DNA of 64,000 nt from Paludisphaera borealis (GTDB taxonomy: Bacteria > Planctomycetota > Planctomycetia > Isosphaerales > Isosphaeraceae): assembly GCF_001956985.1 (NCBI RefSeq), contig NZ_CP019082.1, positions 3,596,001 through 3,660,000 on the forward strand, in the 5' to 3' direction. Position numbers and translations under genes: made by a program. Every line of letters begins with the position of its first letter. Within the stretch, counting starts at the first letter, position 1. Below are positions 49,334 to 58,601 of the stretch, piece after piece. Below the pieces are notes generated by a model. That model worked only from the letters and a program-made list of their open reading frames with translations, made no database searches and was not told the origin of the DNA.

Positions 49334-51130
49334 TCAGCGGACAGGTCGGGCGGAAGGGCCGTCGCCGGCGCGGGCGTTGGGGTCGAGGCCGATGATCCGG
49401 CCTCGGGGACGGCTGCGGTCGACGATGACGGGGGCGGCGTCGGTGGTCTCGGCGCCGCCGCGATTGCCGAGGGTGTCGACGGCCTCGACGCGGACGTGGA
49501 ACTTGGGAGGCAGGTTGGGCGGGACGCTCCAGACGAACTGGCCGGCGTTCTCCTGGGTCTGGGCGATCGGCTCCCAGACCGCGCCCGGCTGATCGGCCCG
49601 CCAGAAGAGCGAGACCGAGCGCGGGGGGAGGTGGGCGTCGGTGGCGCGCCACGAGACGGCGATCTTGCCGGCGTGGACGCCGGTTCCGACCTTGACCGGA
49701 AAGAGCTGGACGGCCGGCGGGGTCGAGTCGACTTCCACCCAGGTCTGCGGAACCTCGCCGGGGGCCGGGGGCCGGTCGCCCAGTCCCGAGGCCGAGAGGG
49801 CGACGAGCGACAGGCCGAAGGTGCCCTCGCCGCCGAGGTCGACGTCGAAAGGACTCGTCTTATCCGCATCGAGGCCGCGGCGGCTCCAGGTCCGGCCGCC
49901 GTCGTGGGTCAGCCAGAGTTCGACGGTCGCCGGGCCGCCGGGGCCCGCGTCGTTGACTTCATACTGGAGCTTGAACTGGGGGCTCCCCACCAGAATCGTC
50001 GCGCCGCCGCCGTCGCCCGACGCCCCGGCGCTGGCCGGCGGGGCCGACGCGGCGGGGGCCGGGGCTTCGCCGCCGGGATTCGGGAACGGGTCGGGGAAAA
50101 CCGAGCCAGACGCGGACGCGGCGGGCGCAGGCGCGGCGGCCCGGCTGTCGGCGACGCGGCCCGCGGGGCGATCCCAATCGGGCGGCGGTGGGAACGTGTC
50201 GGCGGCGGCCACGGCGGCGGCGGCCCCATTGTCCACGTCGACGCGGGGCCTGCGGGCGGCCGGCGCTCGCGCGGTTCGGGCGGCGGGACGCGGCGGCGCG
50301 GCGAGGTCGTCCTCCACCGGCGGGAACGCCGAACTCTCGGCGATCGGCGACTCCGTCCGCCGCGAAATCTTCTCGAGCGGCGGAGCCGTAGCGGCTTCGG
50401 GATCGAGCGCCGCAAAGTCGGGGGGCGCCGCCGAGCCTTCGGGCAGGGCGATCACGCTCTCGGCCACGTTCCCGGCCTTGTCGGACACCGACGCCCGGAC
50501 CCGGAGGCTGTCGGCCGTCCCCGCGTCCCACTTCTGCACGCCCACCACCGCGGGCTTGCGAAGCGGCACCTGCTTCCACTTGAGAGCGCCCTCAACCTGG
50601 TATTCGAGGACCAGCGTCTTGAGGTCGAGGTTCTCGTCCTTCGCCACCCAGCGGACCTGCGCCACGCTCCCGCGGCGGCCGTCGGCCTCGACCACAAGCG
50701 AGGGGGGGACCGAATCGATGATCACCTTCATGCTCGGTTCGACCGTCTGGTCGAGCGGCGGCGAGTACCGATCGTCGGTCGTCACCGTCCGGACCGCGAA
50801 CCAGTATTCGCCGTCGCCCGGGGCGCGGAAGGTGAACTTGCCGAGTTCGGGTCGGGTCTTGCTGGCGGCCTTCCAGGTGTATCCCGAGTCCTCCGAGACC
50901 CAGAGCTGGACTTCCTTGAGCTGGGCGCGGCCCTGCTCGTTGATGTTGAACGGGATCCGGAACGACTTATCCTTGTGGAACAGCGTCACGGGCCTCGCCC
51001 CGGCCGGCTTCCCGGCGGATTCGGCCTTCGCCTCAGAGGCGCACAGCATCCCCAGCGCAGCGAGAGCCAGCGACCAGGCCAGGGGCCTCGACGCGCTCGC
51101 TCTCCATCTGTTTGGGGGTGCCTCGGACGC
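49334..51130 (-). CDS. exported Ig-like multidomain protein, unknown function
   Basis: The 598-aa product has a signal peptide (residues 10-37, LAWSLALAALGMLCASEAKA). Two or three beta-sandwich segments with the pattern WVSEDSGYTWK and LWLTHDGGRTWSRRG occur near residues 70-110 and 430-455, each followed by a paired DSVPPSLVVEAD/DSTPPAVQLFPV phrase. The middle (about 250-400) is Pro/Ala/Arg-rich and probably disordered. GTG 51130 was chosen (AAGGAG upstream) because it yields a normal signal peptide; ATG 51193 would put 21 extra residues before it. Probably a surface or periplasmic structural protein. Confidence 0.68.
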   Translation of the reverse strand, partial: ASEAPPNRWRASASRPLAWSLALAALGMLCASEAKAESAGKPAGARPVTLFHKDKSFRIPFNINEQGRAQLKEVQLWVSEDSGYTWKAASKTRPELGKFTFRAPGDGEYWFAVRTVTTDDRYSPPLDQTVEPSMKVIIDSVPPSLVVEADGRRGSVAQVRWVAKDENLDLKTLVLEYQVEGALKWKQVPLRKPAVVGVQKWDAGTADSLRVRASVSDKAGNVAESVIALPEGSAAPPDFAALDPEAATAPPLEKISRRTESPIAESSAFPPVEDDLAAPPRPAARTARAPAARRPRVDVDNGAAAAVAAADTFPPPPDWDRPAGRVADSRAAAPAPAASASGSVFPDPFPNPGGEAPAPAASAPPASAGASGDGGGATILVGSPQFKLQYEVNDAGPGGPATVELWLTHDGGRTWSRRGLDADKTSPFDVDLGGEGTFGLSLVALSASGLGDRPPAPGEVPQTWVEVDSTPPAVQLFPVKVGTGVHAGKIAVSWRATDAHLPPRSVSLFWRADQPGAVWEPIAQTQENAGQFVWSVPPNLPPKFHVRVEAVDTLGNRGGAETTDAAPVIVDRSRPRGRIIGLDPNARAGDGPSARPVR

Positions 51131-51338
51131 CACGGATTTCGTCTCCTTCGCCCAACCGACCGCCGCGCACTGGCCCGACGACCGACAGGGCACAGGGCTT
51201 ATGCCGGCTTTATCGACCCTGCGTCCGACCTGGCTTGAAACGATTCAGGCGACAAGTCGGATTGCAGCGACGAAAACCGTTTAGCCAAGCAAACCTGGAG
51301 AAGATAGAGCGGAAATACCGTCCGAGCTTCTGGCGCGG

Positions 51339-51992
51339 CTACCGGGCCGCGGCGCGAAATTCGCGAACGATGGCGACGTACTGGCTGGCGAGGGACCGGA
51401 TGCGGTCGAAGTCGCGCGCGGCGACGGCCTTGGGCTCGACAAGCGAGCCGCCGACGCCAAGGCAGCAGGCGCCGGCCTTCAAGAAGGCCTCGGCGGTGTT
51501 CAGGTCGACCCCGCCGGTGGGCATGAGCCGGATCTGGGGCAGGGGGCCGCGGAGGGCCTTCAGGTAAGTTGGGCCGACGGCGTCGGCGGGGAAGATCTTA
51601 ACCACGTCGGCCCCGGTCTCCCAGGCGGTGACGACTTCGGTGGGGGTGAGCGCGCCCGGCATGACGACCTTGTCGTAGCGGCGGCAGAGGCGGATGACGT
51701 CCGGGTTCACGTTGGGGGAGACGAGGTATTCGGCACCCGCCAGCAGGGCGATGCGCGCGGTCTCGGGGTCGAGCACGGTGCCGGCGCCGAGGACCAGCGC
51801 GTCGCCGACCTGGCGGCGGGCGTCGCGGATGACGTCGACGGCGTCGGGGACCGTGAAGGTGATCTCGGCGGCGGTCACGCCCCCTTCGGCCAGGGCTTCG
51901 ACGACCTTCACCAGCGACTCGCTCGATTCGGAGCGGACGATCGCCACGACGCCGCCGTCGAGGATGCGCTTGAGGGTGGTTTCGCGCGACAT
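51339..51992 (-). CDS. eda: 2-dehydro-3-deoxy-6-phosphogluconate (KDPG) / KHG aldolase
   Basis: A class I aldolase of 217 residues, cleaving KDPG to pyruvate and glyceraldehyde 3-phosphate. The Schiff-base Lys132 lies in DVVKIFPADAVG, close to the position in the E. coli enzyme. Glu43 is in AAEITFTVPDAV and the phosphate site is MPTGGVDLNTAEAFLKAG. The Entner-Doudoroff dehydratase gene is not adjacent, so a role in sugar-acid breakdown is also possible. ATG 51992 follows AAGGAA at a suitable distance. It is 54 bases after the Bax1 gene's convergence boundary on the same strand. Confidence 0.94.
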   Translation of the reverse strand: MSRETTLKRILDGGVVAIVRSESSESLVKVVEALAEGGVTAAEITFTVPDAVDVIRDARRQVGDALVLGAGTVLDPETARIALLAGAEYLVSPNVNPDVIRLCRRYDKVVMPGALTPTEVVTAWETGADVVKIFPADAVGPTYLKALRGPLPQIRLMPTGGVDLNTAEAFLKAGACCLGVGGSLVEPKAVAARDFDRIRSLASQYVAIVREFRAAAR

Positions 51993-52046
51993 GGCAGGTT
52001 CCTTTCGGATCGCAACAGGGCGGGGCAGGGGACCGACGGACTTCGT

Positions 52047-53333
52047 TCAGAACAGCTTGGCCGGGGCGTCGGGCGGGTTCAACAGCCGGTCGAGGATGCC
52101 GGCCAGCTCCGGGGCGCTCGGGATTTCCTTGAACCAGAGGATCGGGTTCGGGAGCTTGCTGACGGCGTCCTCATCGACCTTGAGCTTCTCGGAGATGATC
52201 AGGACGAACCGGGGCGGCCCCAGGCGGGGAAGTTGGTCGAGCAGGCGGTCGAGGGTCGCCTTCTTCCAGAAGCCGACGACCTCGATGAAGACGTCGACGC
52301 CGGTCGCCTTGTGGACGGCTCGGTAGTCGGGCACCCAGACCCCTTCGCGGCCGAGTTCGACGACCTCGGTGACCTCGCTCAACTCCCACGCCGGCGCGAC
52401 CTGGCGGAACCGCTCGGCGAACGCCGGGATCTCGGGAGGAACGTAGACTCCGGTGTCGGCCTGGTGCGGCACCAGTCCCAGGCTGGGGTCGAGGTGGAAG
52501 CTCCGGGGATCGCGCTTCGGGCCCCACCGCAGCTCGGCGTCGAGCCGGAAGTCGCAGCAGCGGAGCAGCGACGGCAGGAAAAGGGCCATCTGAAGCCCGT
52601 ACCGCGTGGTCGCGCTGAACAGGCTCAGGGGGCCGTCGATGTGGAAGACGTAGCCGTCGCGCATGGTTCCCGACACGCGGTACAGGAGGCGGTGGAACTT
52701 GAGCTGCCGGAAGAGCTGGCGATACCGCGCGGGGGTCTCGTTCTTGACCTCGACGACGACCCGGACCGAACGGAGCAGGACGGTCTGGGCGAGGGCGACG
52801 TTGTAGCGGTCGAGCAGCCGCTGGGCGGTCATGTCCTTGAACGAGAGCATGCGGTTCTCGTCGCGAAGGTCGGCGAACAGGCCGTCGATGAGCGTCTGCG
52901 GCGCGACCTTCAGCTCGTCGGCGACGGCCGCCAGAACCTGATCACGGCGGAACGGAGGACGAGGCCCGATTCCGGCCTCGGGCAACGGGTTCGCCTCCGG
53001 GCCGGGCTTGCCGAGCGTCTTGCGATGCGCGGCGGCGGCGGTGAACACCTTCTCGCGGATCACGTCCGGCGGCACGTCGGCCACGACCTCGAACTCGGAG
53101 CCGTCCTCCAGCACCTTCGCCAGCCCGCGATGCACGAGGGTCGCCTTGCCCCCACTCCCGAACAGCTCGTCGATCTCGGCCTCGATCTCACCCCGCGTCA
53201 TCCCCACGCCCTCGCGGAAGATCAACAGCAGGCTCTCGGCCGCCTCAAGCCACTGCGCGCTCTCGCGGTTGAGATAGAGCGGCAGCACCCGCTCCTTGGA
53301 AATCTTGACTCGAACCAGGTCGCCGGTGAGCAT
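52047..53333 (-). CDS. DUF790 protein, Bax1-like nuclease partner of XPB helicase
   Basis: The 428-aa protein matches DUF790, which includes archaeal Bax1, a structure-specific nuclease that binds XPB helicase. Visible stretches are MLTGDLVRVKISKERVLPLY, EGVGMTRGEIEAEIDELFG, AQRLLDRYNVALAQTVLLRS and, near the end, WVPDYRAVHKATGVDVFIEV, a PD-(D/E)xK-like nuclease pattern. ATG 53333 gives the family's usual start; the longer frame upstream is repeat DNA. The XPB-like gene lies just upstream, separated by a repeat cluster. Probably acts in repair of damaged DNA. Confidence 0.87.
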   Translation of the reverse strand: MLTGDLVRVKISKERVLPLYLNRESAQWLEAAESLLLIFREGVGMTRGEIEAEIDELFGSGGKATLVHRGLAKVLEDGSEFEVVADVPPDVIREKVFTAAAAHRKTLGKPGPEANPLPEAGIGPRPPFRRDQVLAAVADELKVAPQTLIDGLFADLRDENRMLSFKDMTAQRLLDRYNVALAQTVLLRSVRVVVEVKNETPARYRQLFRQLKFHRLLYRVSGTMRDGYVFHIDGPLSLFSATTRYGLQMALFLPSLLRCCDFRLDAELRWGPKRDPRSFHLDPSLGLVPHQADTGVYVPPEIPAFAERFRQVAPAWELSEVTEVVELGREGVWVPDYRAVHKATGVDVFIEVVGFWKKATLDRLLDQLPRLGPPRFVLIISEKLKVDEDAVSKLPNPILWFKEIPSAPELAGILDRLLNPPDAPAKLF

Positions 53334-53381
53334 CAGGCCGCTCCCCGCAAAGTGATGCGGTCGGTGCAGGGCTTGCCTCGC

Positions 53382-53521
53382 AATACAAGCCCGAAGCGCC
53401 AGCGAGTGCATGGTCCGGAATACAAGCCCGAAGCGCCAGCGATTGAATGGTTCGGGCGGCCGGTTCCGGAGGCGACGCGGTTCGCAAGGGAATTCACTCG
53501 CTGGCGCTTCGGGCTTGTATT
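53382..53521. repeat. AATACAAGCCCGAAGCGCCAGCG repeat cluster between XPB and Bax1 genes
   Basis: Three copies of a 27-bp unit: direct at 53382-53408 and 53419-53445, and inverted at 53495-53521. The unit starts AATACAAGCCCGAAGCGCCA. The last two copies flank about 50 bases, so the group can fold as a stem. The insert sits in the 216-base space between two partner genes without breaking either. Confidence 0.8.
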
Positions 53522-53549
53522 TCGATCCATGCCGGCCTCCCCCCGTCCT

Positions 53550-54962
53550 TCAATCCCCGTCGTAAGCACTGTGCTGCCTCCGGCGGTTCGACGTGTATTC
53601 CTCGACCGTGCCCCGGGTGATGACCTCGTAGAGCACCGCTTTCTTGTCTCCCGACTTGCGGAGGATGCGGCCGAGCCGCTGGACGTGCTCGCGGACCGAG
53701 CCCGAGCCGCTGAGGATGATCGCCACGTTGGCCTCGGGGACGTTCACTCCCTCGTTCAAAACCTTGGAAGTCGCCACGATCGGGTAGGCCCCCGAATTGA
53801 ACCGCAGGAGGATCTCCCGGCGCTCCTTGGTCTTGGTCTGGTGGGTGATGACCGGAACGAGGAACTGGCGGGCGATGGTGTAGACCGTGGCGTTGTCGTG
53901 GGTGAAGATCAGGACGCGGTCGTGGTTGTGGCGGTCGAGCAGCCGTTCGAGCAGCTTCAGCTTCGCCGGAGCGGCCAGGGCCAGGGTGCGCTGTTCGCGG
54001 TAGGCGTGGAAGGCTTCGCGGCCCTCGGGCGAGCGGAACGCCAGGAACAAGAACCGGCTCCAGCCGTCGGGCCGACGCATATCGATTCCCGAATTGGTCA
54101 CGAACGCCCGGTAGCACTCGCGGGCCTCGTCGTACCGCAGCCGCTCCTCTTCGCTGAGCGAGACGTACAGCGGGACCACCTGGTAGTCGGCCAGGAACTC
54201 GCCGCGAAGCTGGGTGATCTCGCGGCGGTAGACGATCGGGCCGATGAGCTGGTCGAGGTGCGTGTGGGCGTTGTCGGCCCGCTCGGGGGTCGCGGTCAGG
54301 CCGAGCCGGAACGGCGCGATCGCGCAGATGGCCGAGAGCCCGTAGGTCGCCCCCGGCAGGTGATGGCACTCGTCGAAGACGATCAGGCCGAACCGATCGC
54401 CCAGGCGCTCCATGTTGATGTAGGCCGAGTCGTAGGTCGTGACGGTGATCGGCTGGACGTCGTTGTAGCCGCCGCCGAGCAGGCCGATCTCGACGCCGAA
54501 GCTCAGCGTCAGCTCGTCGTACCACTGGTTCATCAGGTCGATGGTCGGCGTGACGATCAGGGTCGGCCGCCCAGCCCGCTCGATCGCCATATTCGCCAGA
54601 TGCGTCTTGCCTGTTCCGGTCGGCAGAACCACCACCCCGCGGCCGCCGGCCTTCCACCAGGCGTCGAGCCCCTCGGTCTGGTGCGGAAAGGCGTTCTTGG
54701 CCACCTGGATCTTCCAGGGGGTCAACGTCGGGCCATACCCGCGCGCGTCGTCGGTGTAGACGAGCTTCTGCCGGCGGATGTGCTCGACGACCGTCCGGTA
54801 CCAGATCGCCTCGGCCCGGAAGGTCTTGCTCCGGGGGTCGAACTTCACCCCCGGCAATCCGGGGTCGTCCCCTTCCTTCGGCCCCTCGACGACCACCGTC
54901 CCCCGGTCGAAGACCAGCCGTAACGGCCGGGGCTCGCTCTGGTTCGAGTCACCCGTACTCAT
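53550..54962 (-). CDS. XPB/Ssl2-like DNA helicase (superfamily 2)
   Basis: The 470-aa helicase has Walker A LPTGTGKTHLANMA (about residue 93), DEAH-type FDECHHLPGATYG, TATPERADN and, in the second RecA domain, VLNEGVNVPEANVAIILSGS and QRLGRILRKSG. A short N-terminal domain precedes the helicase core, as in archaeal XPB. With the DUF790/Bax1 gene following on the same strand, it forms the helicase-nuclease pair known from archaea. ATG 54962 is the first Met (MSTGDSN). Likely function: opening DNA for excision repair. Confidence 0.93.
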   Translation of the reverse strand: MSTGDSNQSEPRPLRLVFDRGTVVVEGPKEGDDPGLPGVKFDPRSKTFRAEAIWYRTVVEHIRRQKLVYTDDARGYGPTLTPWKIQVAKNAFPHQTEGLDAWWKAGGRGVVVLPTGTGKTHLANMAIERAGRPTLIVTPTIDLMNQWYDELTLSFGVEIGLLGGGYNDVQPITVTTYDSAYINMERLGDRFGLIVFDECHHLPGATYGLSAICAIAPFRLGLTATPERADNAHTHLDQLIGPIVYRREITQLRGEFLADYQVVPLYVSLSEEERLRYDEARECYRAFVTNSGIDMRRPDGWSRFLFLAFRSPEGREAFHAYREQRTLALAAPAKLKLLERLLDRHNHDRVLIFTHDNATVYTIARQFLVPVITHQTKTKERREILLRFNSGAYPIVATSKVLNEGVNVPEANVAIILSGSGSVREHVQRLGRILRKSGDKKAVLYEVITRGTVEEYTSNRRRQHSAYDGD

Positions 54963-55055
54963 GAAACGGCCGCTCCGAGATCAATGCGCTGGGGACACTC
55001 CGGCCGATTCGCCATCAGCCTGACAACCAGTGTACCCGAGTCTAGGCCCCCCCGC

Positions 55056-55433
55056 GAGGTTGGGTTCGTTCGCGCCGAAAACCCACGCCGCCGACGCCCC
55101 AAACCCCTCCCCGTCCCGCCTCGTCGCCCGGGCTCGACACGCCCCGACGAGCCCCCCGTCGTCCCGGCCGAATTTGGGTTCGTTCGCTCCACGAAACCAG
55201 GCCGAACAAGAAACATAAATCCTTTATCCACAACACATTCGAGCCAACAACACGATTGGCTTCGATTGCCCGGAAAACCAACCGTCGCTCCACGCGTCGC
55301 GACCTCGAAATCCTTCGCCTCCCCGGTCGTCGACGGCCGTTCGTGGGCATCGAACGGACCCCTTCCTCCGGCCGGCCAATTGGGTCCGTTCGGCGCTTTT
55401 TCGTGGCCGGCTTTCGGGTTTGTTCCCCCAGTC
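55056..55433. repeat. dispersed TTGGGTTCGTTCG-family repeats in a 1-kb spacer
   Basis: The spacer 54963-55970 has no gene I can support. It holds GAGGTTGGGTTCGTTCGCGC at 55056, GAATTTGGGTTCGTTCGCTC at 55170, GATTGGCTTCGATTGCCCGG at 55254 and CAATTGGGTCCGTTCGGCG at 55377. The same phrases recur at 8591-8803 in another spacer. Frames reading LGSFAP across them are repeat-derived. Confidence 0.72.
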
Positions 55434-55634
55434 CGCCACTCATTGAGTTCCCGAATTGTGAAAGAGCCGGGCGAGGCTGGACCGCCCCTACCTTTACTAT
55501 TGTCCACGATCGCCAAGTCTGAAACGGTTTACGCGACGATTTGCTCTTATTCCGAGCGCCCGGAATGCAAACCACCATGGCGCCGTGGAGACAACCGGCC
55601 CCATGAAAATGGGGTTCGCGGTCGGCCGGGTCCG

Positions 55635-55720
55635 GTAGGGGCGCCCCTTGTGGGTGCCCGGTTCGTTTCACGTCGACCGCTCACGCTCGGCGATCGGGCG
55701 CCCACAAGGGGCGCCCCTAC
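55635..55720. repeat. 86-bp GTAGGGGCGCCCCTTGTGGG palindrome
   Basis: The left arm GTAGGGGCGCCCCTTGTGGG (from 55635) pairs with the right arm that ends at 55720 (CCCACAAGGGGCGCCCCTAC). The two 26-base arms differ at one position. A second member of the family is at 63435-63520. Confidence 0.8.
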
Positions 55721-55746
55721 GGCAAACCACAGACCGGGATTTTCAG

Positions 55747-55790
55747 AGCGGCTCGAAGCGCCAGCGTGTGGATGGCTCATGCGGCCGGTT
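55747..55790. repeat. degenerate fragment of the AAGCGCCAGCG repeat
   Basis: CTCGAAGCGCCAGCGTGTGG at about 55749, followed by a diverged GGATGGCTCATGCGGCCGGT, resembles the right part of the repeat cluster at 53.4 kb (GAAGCGCCAGCGATTG ... CGGGCGGCCGGTTCC). It is probably a decayed copy. Confidence 0.45.
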
Positions 55791-55970
55791 CCAGTTCTTA
55801 TTTGCACATCCGAAACCGAGTGTTACATTTCGGACGGGGTATTGAGACCCACGCCGACGACTCCCACCTCTTGATCGTCAAGACCCCGACATTTCACACC
55901 AGCGACACACTCGCACCATCTCGTTGATTTGATGCGAGTGGGATTTTTCGCACGACGCCGAGGGGGCACG

Positions 55971-58535
55971 ATGAAGACACGCGCCGTCGATGTTCGCCGC
56001 TCCGTCCGCAATAAGCGCCGGCCCTTCCTGGAAGCCATGGAACGGCGCGAGTTGCTCGCCAGCTTCCTCGTCACGACCACCGGCGACGCCGGCCCGGGGT
56101 CGTTCCGGCAGGCGATCATCGACGCTAACACGACGACCGGCCCCAACGTCATCCAGTTCAGCATCGGCTCGGGACCGCAGACCATCGTTCCGGTCTCGCC
56201 GTTGCCGACGATCAGCAATCCCGTCACGATCGACGCCACCACCCAGCCGGGCTACGCGGGCCAGCCGATCATTCAGATCGACGGCTCGCAGATCTACTAT
56301 CCGAACTCGTCGCCTCCCCAGCAGGTGCCCGGCGTGACCGGCCTGATCGTCACGGCCCGGAGCACGGTGCGCGGGTTGGTCATCAACCGGTTCACGGGGA
56401 GCGGCATCCTGTTGCAGGGGAGCAGCGGCAGCACGATCGCCGGCAACTACATCGGCGTCGACCTCGCTGGCAGCACCCCGTTGGGCAACAGCTACAACGG
56501 CGTCGGGATCGTCGACTCGCGCAACAACATCATCGGCGGAACGACCGCCGCCGACCGCAACGTCATCTCGGGCAACGGCTCCAGCGGCGTTCAGATCACG
56601 ACCAACCAGGGCCAGGTCCTCAACGGCGGCAACATCGTCGAGGGCAACCTGATCGGGACCGACGCAAGCGGCGCCGTCGACGTGGGCAACCAGTTCGACG
56701 GCGTCACGCTCAACACCAGCGGCAACACCGTCGGCGGGCTCGCGCCGGGCGCGGGCAACCTCATCGCCTACAACCGCGGCTCCGGCGTGGACGTCTACAG
56801 CTACGGGTACTACAACTCCCCGCAACTGAACACGCCGATCCTGTCGAACCTGATCTACTCCAACGGCTCGCAGTCGATCGACCTCGGCTACCTGGCGAAC
56901 ACTCCCGTCTCGTCGCCCGTGCTGAATTCGGCGTACGAGCAGGGTGCCGGCACGGTCGTCGAGGGGAGCTTCTCCGGGGCGCCCGACACCAACTTCAAGG
57001 TCCAGTTCTATTCCAATCCGACCAAGGCGCAACCGACCCAGGAAGAGGGCCGGACGCTGGTCGGCACGCTGAACGTCACGACGAACGACTTCGGCCTGGC
57101 CAACTTCACGCTCACGCTCCCCACGCCCGTGGCCGCGGGCCAGTACCTGAGCGCGACGGCGACCGATCCCAACTTCAACACGACGTCGGAGTTTTTCAGC
57201 TCGACGCTCGTGACCTCGACCGCCAGGGCCGACGTCGGCGTGTCGATGTACTCCAACGCCAGCGCCGTGTACGCGGGCAGCCCGTTGACTTATTACATCA
57301 ACGTCGCCAACGGCGGCCCCTCGAACGCCACCAACGTGGTGCTCACCAACACGCTGCCGGGGGGCGTGGCGGTCAAGTCGGTGACGGCCCCTGGAGGGAC
57401 GATCACTCAGGCCGGCGGCGTCGTCACGGTGAGCTACAGCCAGCTCTCGTCCGGCGGCTCGCAAGCCATTCAAATCACCGTGATTCCGGCGACGATCGGC
57501 ACGGTGACCAACACCGCGACCGTCCGCGCCGATCAGACCGACCCCAACCCGAACGACGACACGGCGACCGTCACCACCACGATCATCGCCAACCCCTACC
57601 CGCCGACGGTCACCGACCAATCCCTGGTCGTCACGCAGAACGCGATCACGGGGCTCGTCCTGAGCTTCAACCAGCCGCTCGACCCGTCCCAGGCCGTCAA
57701 TCCGATCAACTACAGCCTGACGACCGGCGACCAGCCCGGCCTGTTCAACGCCACGGTCCCGCTCAACCCGCCGGTCTACGACCCGGTCAGCTCGATCTTG
57801 ACGTTGACCCCGGCGCAGCCGCTCCAGCTCGGCAAGGTGTACCAGCTCACGATCAACGGCCAGGGCTCGGCCGGCGTGTCCGACCTCGCGGGCGACCTGA
57901 TCGTCGGCAACACCGGGCTCGGCCCCCAGGGTCCGTACGTCTGGCAGTTCAGCCGAGGCGCGGTGCCGCAGCCGGCGCTCGCCGTCGCGGCCCAAAACCT
58001 GGTCGTCACCCGCAACGCGATCACCGGGATCGTCCTGACGTTCAACGAGCCCCTCGACCCGTCCCAGGCCGAGAACCCCATCAACTACGCGCTCGCCGTG
58101 GCCGGGCCCAACGGCACGTTCAGCCACAAGGTGACGCTCAAGTCGCCGGGCTACGACCCCGGCTCGCGGACTGTCACGCTGATCCCCACCCGCGCGCTCC
58201 AGCTCGGCAAGCTCTATCAGCTCACGGTCAACGGCCAGGGCTCGGCGGGGGTCGTCGACCAGTCGGGCAACCTGCTGACCGGCAACACCTCGGCTGGCGC
58301 GCAAGGTCCGTGGACCTGGCAGTTCAGCCGGGGCTTCGTCCCGCACCCGGCGCCCAAGCCGCCCCACTTCGCGCGCCCGGTTCGCGTCCCCAAGGTCCGG
58401 CTCGTCGAGTCGTCGGTCAACCGCCGCGTCCTCACCGGCCCGGCCTCGGTCTCGGCCAATGGCGTCTCCAACGCCTTGCCTCCGCTTTCCGAATCCAGCA
58501 ACCTCCAAAACGTCATCAACACCAACCCGGCCTGA
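55971..58535 (+). CDS. exported protein with beta-helix, DUF11 and Ig-like tandem repeats, 854 aa
   Basis: The basic leader ends in the motif FLEAMERRELLASF, the planctomycete extracellular signal. About residues 45-330 form a right-handed beta-helix-like part (TVRGLVINRFTGSGILLQGS, NYIGVDLAGSTPLGNSYNGV, NVISGNGSSGVQI). Residues 415-540 are a DUF11 domain (LTYYINVANGGPSNATNVVL, DQTDPNPNDDTATV). Two tandem Ig-like units follow (about 545-665 and 665-790), each with a phrase like TGLVLSFNQPLDPSQA and GKVYQLTINGQGSAGV. The C-terminal tail is Pro/Val-rich. ATG 55971 follows GAGGGGG. Probable surface adhesin-type protein; no enzyme site seen. Confidence 0.85.
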   Translation: MKTRAVDVRRSVRNKRRPFLEAMERRELLASFLVTTTGDAGPGSFRQAIIDANTTTGPNVIQFSIGSGPQTIVPVSPLPTISNPVTIDATTQPGYAGQPIIQIDGSQIYYPNSSPPQQVPGVTGLIVTARSTVRGLVINRFTGSGILLQGSSGSTIAGNYIGVDLAGSTPLGNSYNGVGIVDSRNNIIGGTTAADRNVISGNGSSGVQITTNQGQVLNGGNIVEGNLIGTDASGAVDVGNQFDGVTLNTSGNTVGGLAPGAGNLIAYNRGSGVDVYSYGYYNSPQLNTPILSNLIYSNGSQSIDLGYLANTPVSSPVLNSAYEQGAGTVVEGSFSGAPDTNFKVQFYSNPTKAQPTQEEGRTLVGTLNVTTNDFGLANFTLTLPTPVAAGQYLSATATDPNFNTTSEFFSSTLVTSTARADVGVSMYSNASAVYAGSPLTYYINVANGGPSNATNVVLTNTLPGGVAVKSVTAPGGTITQAGGVVTVSYSQLSSGGSQAIQITVIPATIGTVTNTATVRADQTDPNPNDDTATVTTTIIANPYPPTVTDQSLVVTQNAITGLVLSFNQPLDPSQAVNPINYSLTTGDQPGLFNATVPLNPPVYDPVSSILTLTPAQPLQLGKVYQLTINGQGSAGVSDLAGDLIVGNTGLGPQGPYVWQFSRGAVPQPALAVAAQNLVVTRNAITGIVLTFNEPLDPSQAENPINYALAVAGPNGTFSHKVTLKSPGYDPGSRTVTLIPTRALQLGKLYQLTVNGQGSAGVVDQSGNLLTGNTSAGAQGPWTWQFSRGFVPHPAPKPPHFARPVRVPKVRLVESSVNRRVLTGPASVSANGVSNALPPLSESSNLQNVINTNPA

Positions 58536-58568
58536 GCCCTCGCGGACGGGTTTGGTACGATCAAATCG

Positions 58569-58600
58569 CCACGCCGTCGGTCGCGCAACCGGCGGCGTGG
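58569..58600. terminator. bidirectional hairpin between convergent genes
   Basis: CCACGCCG at 58569-58576 pairs with CGGCGTGG at 58593-58600 around a 16-base loop, with additional GG/CC contacts. TTCATTT follows on the plus side. It ends one base before the stop codon of the minus-strand PI-PLC gene. Confidence 0.5.
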
Positions 58601-58601
58601 T

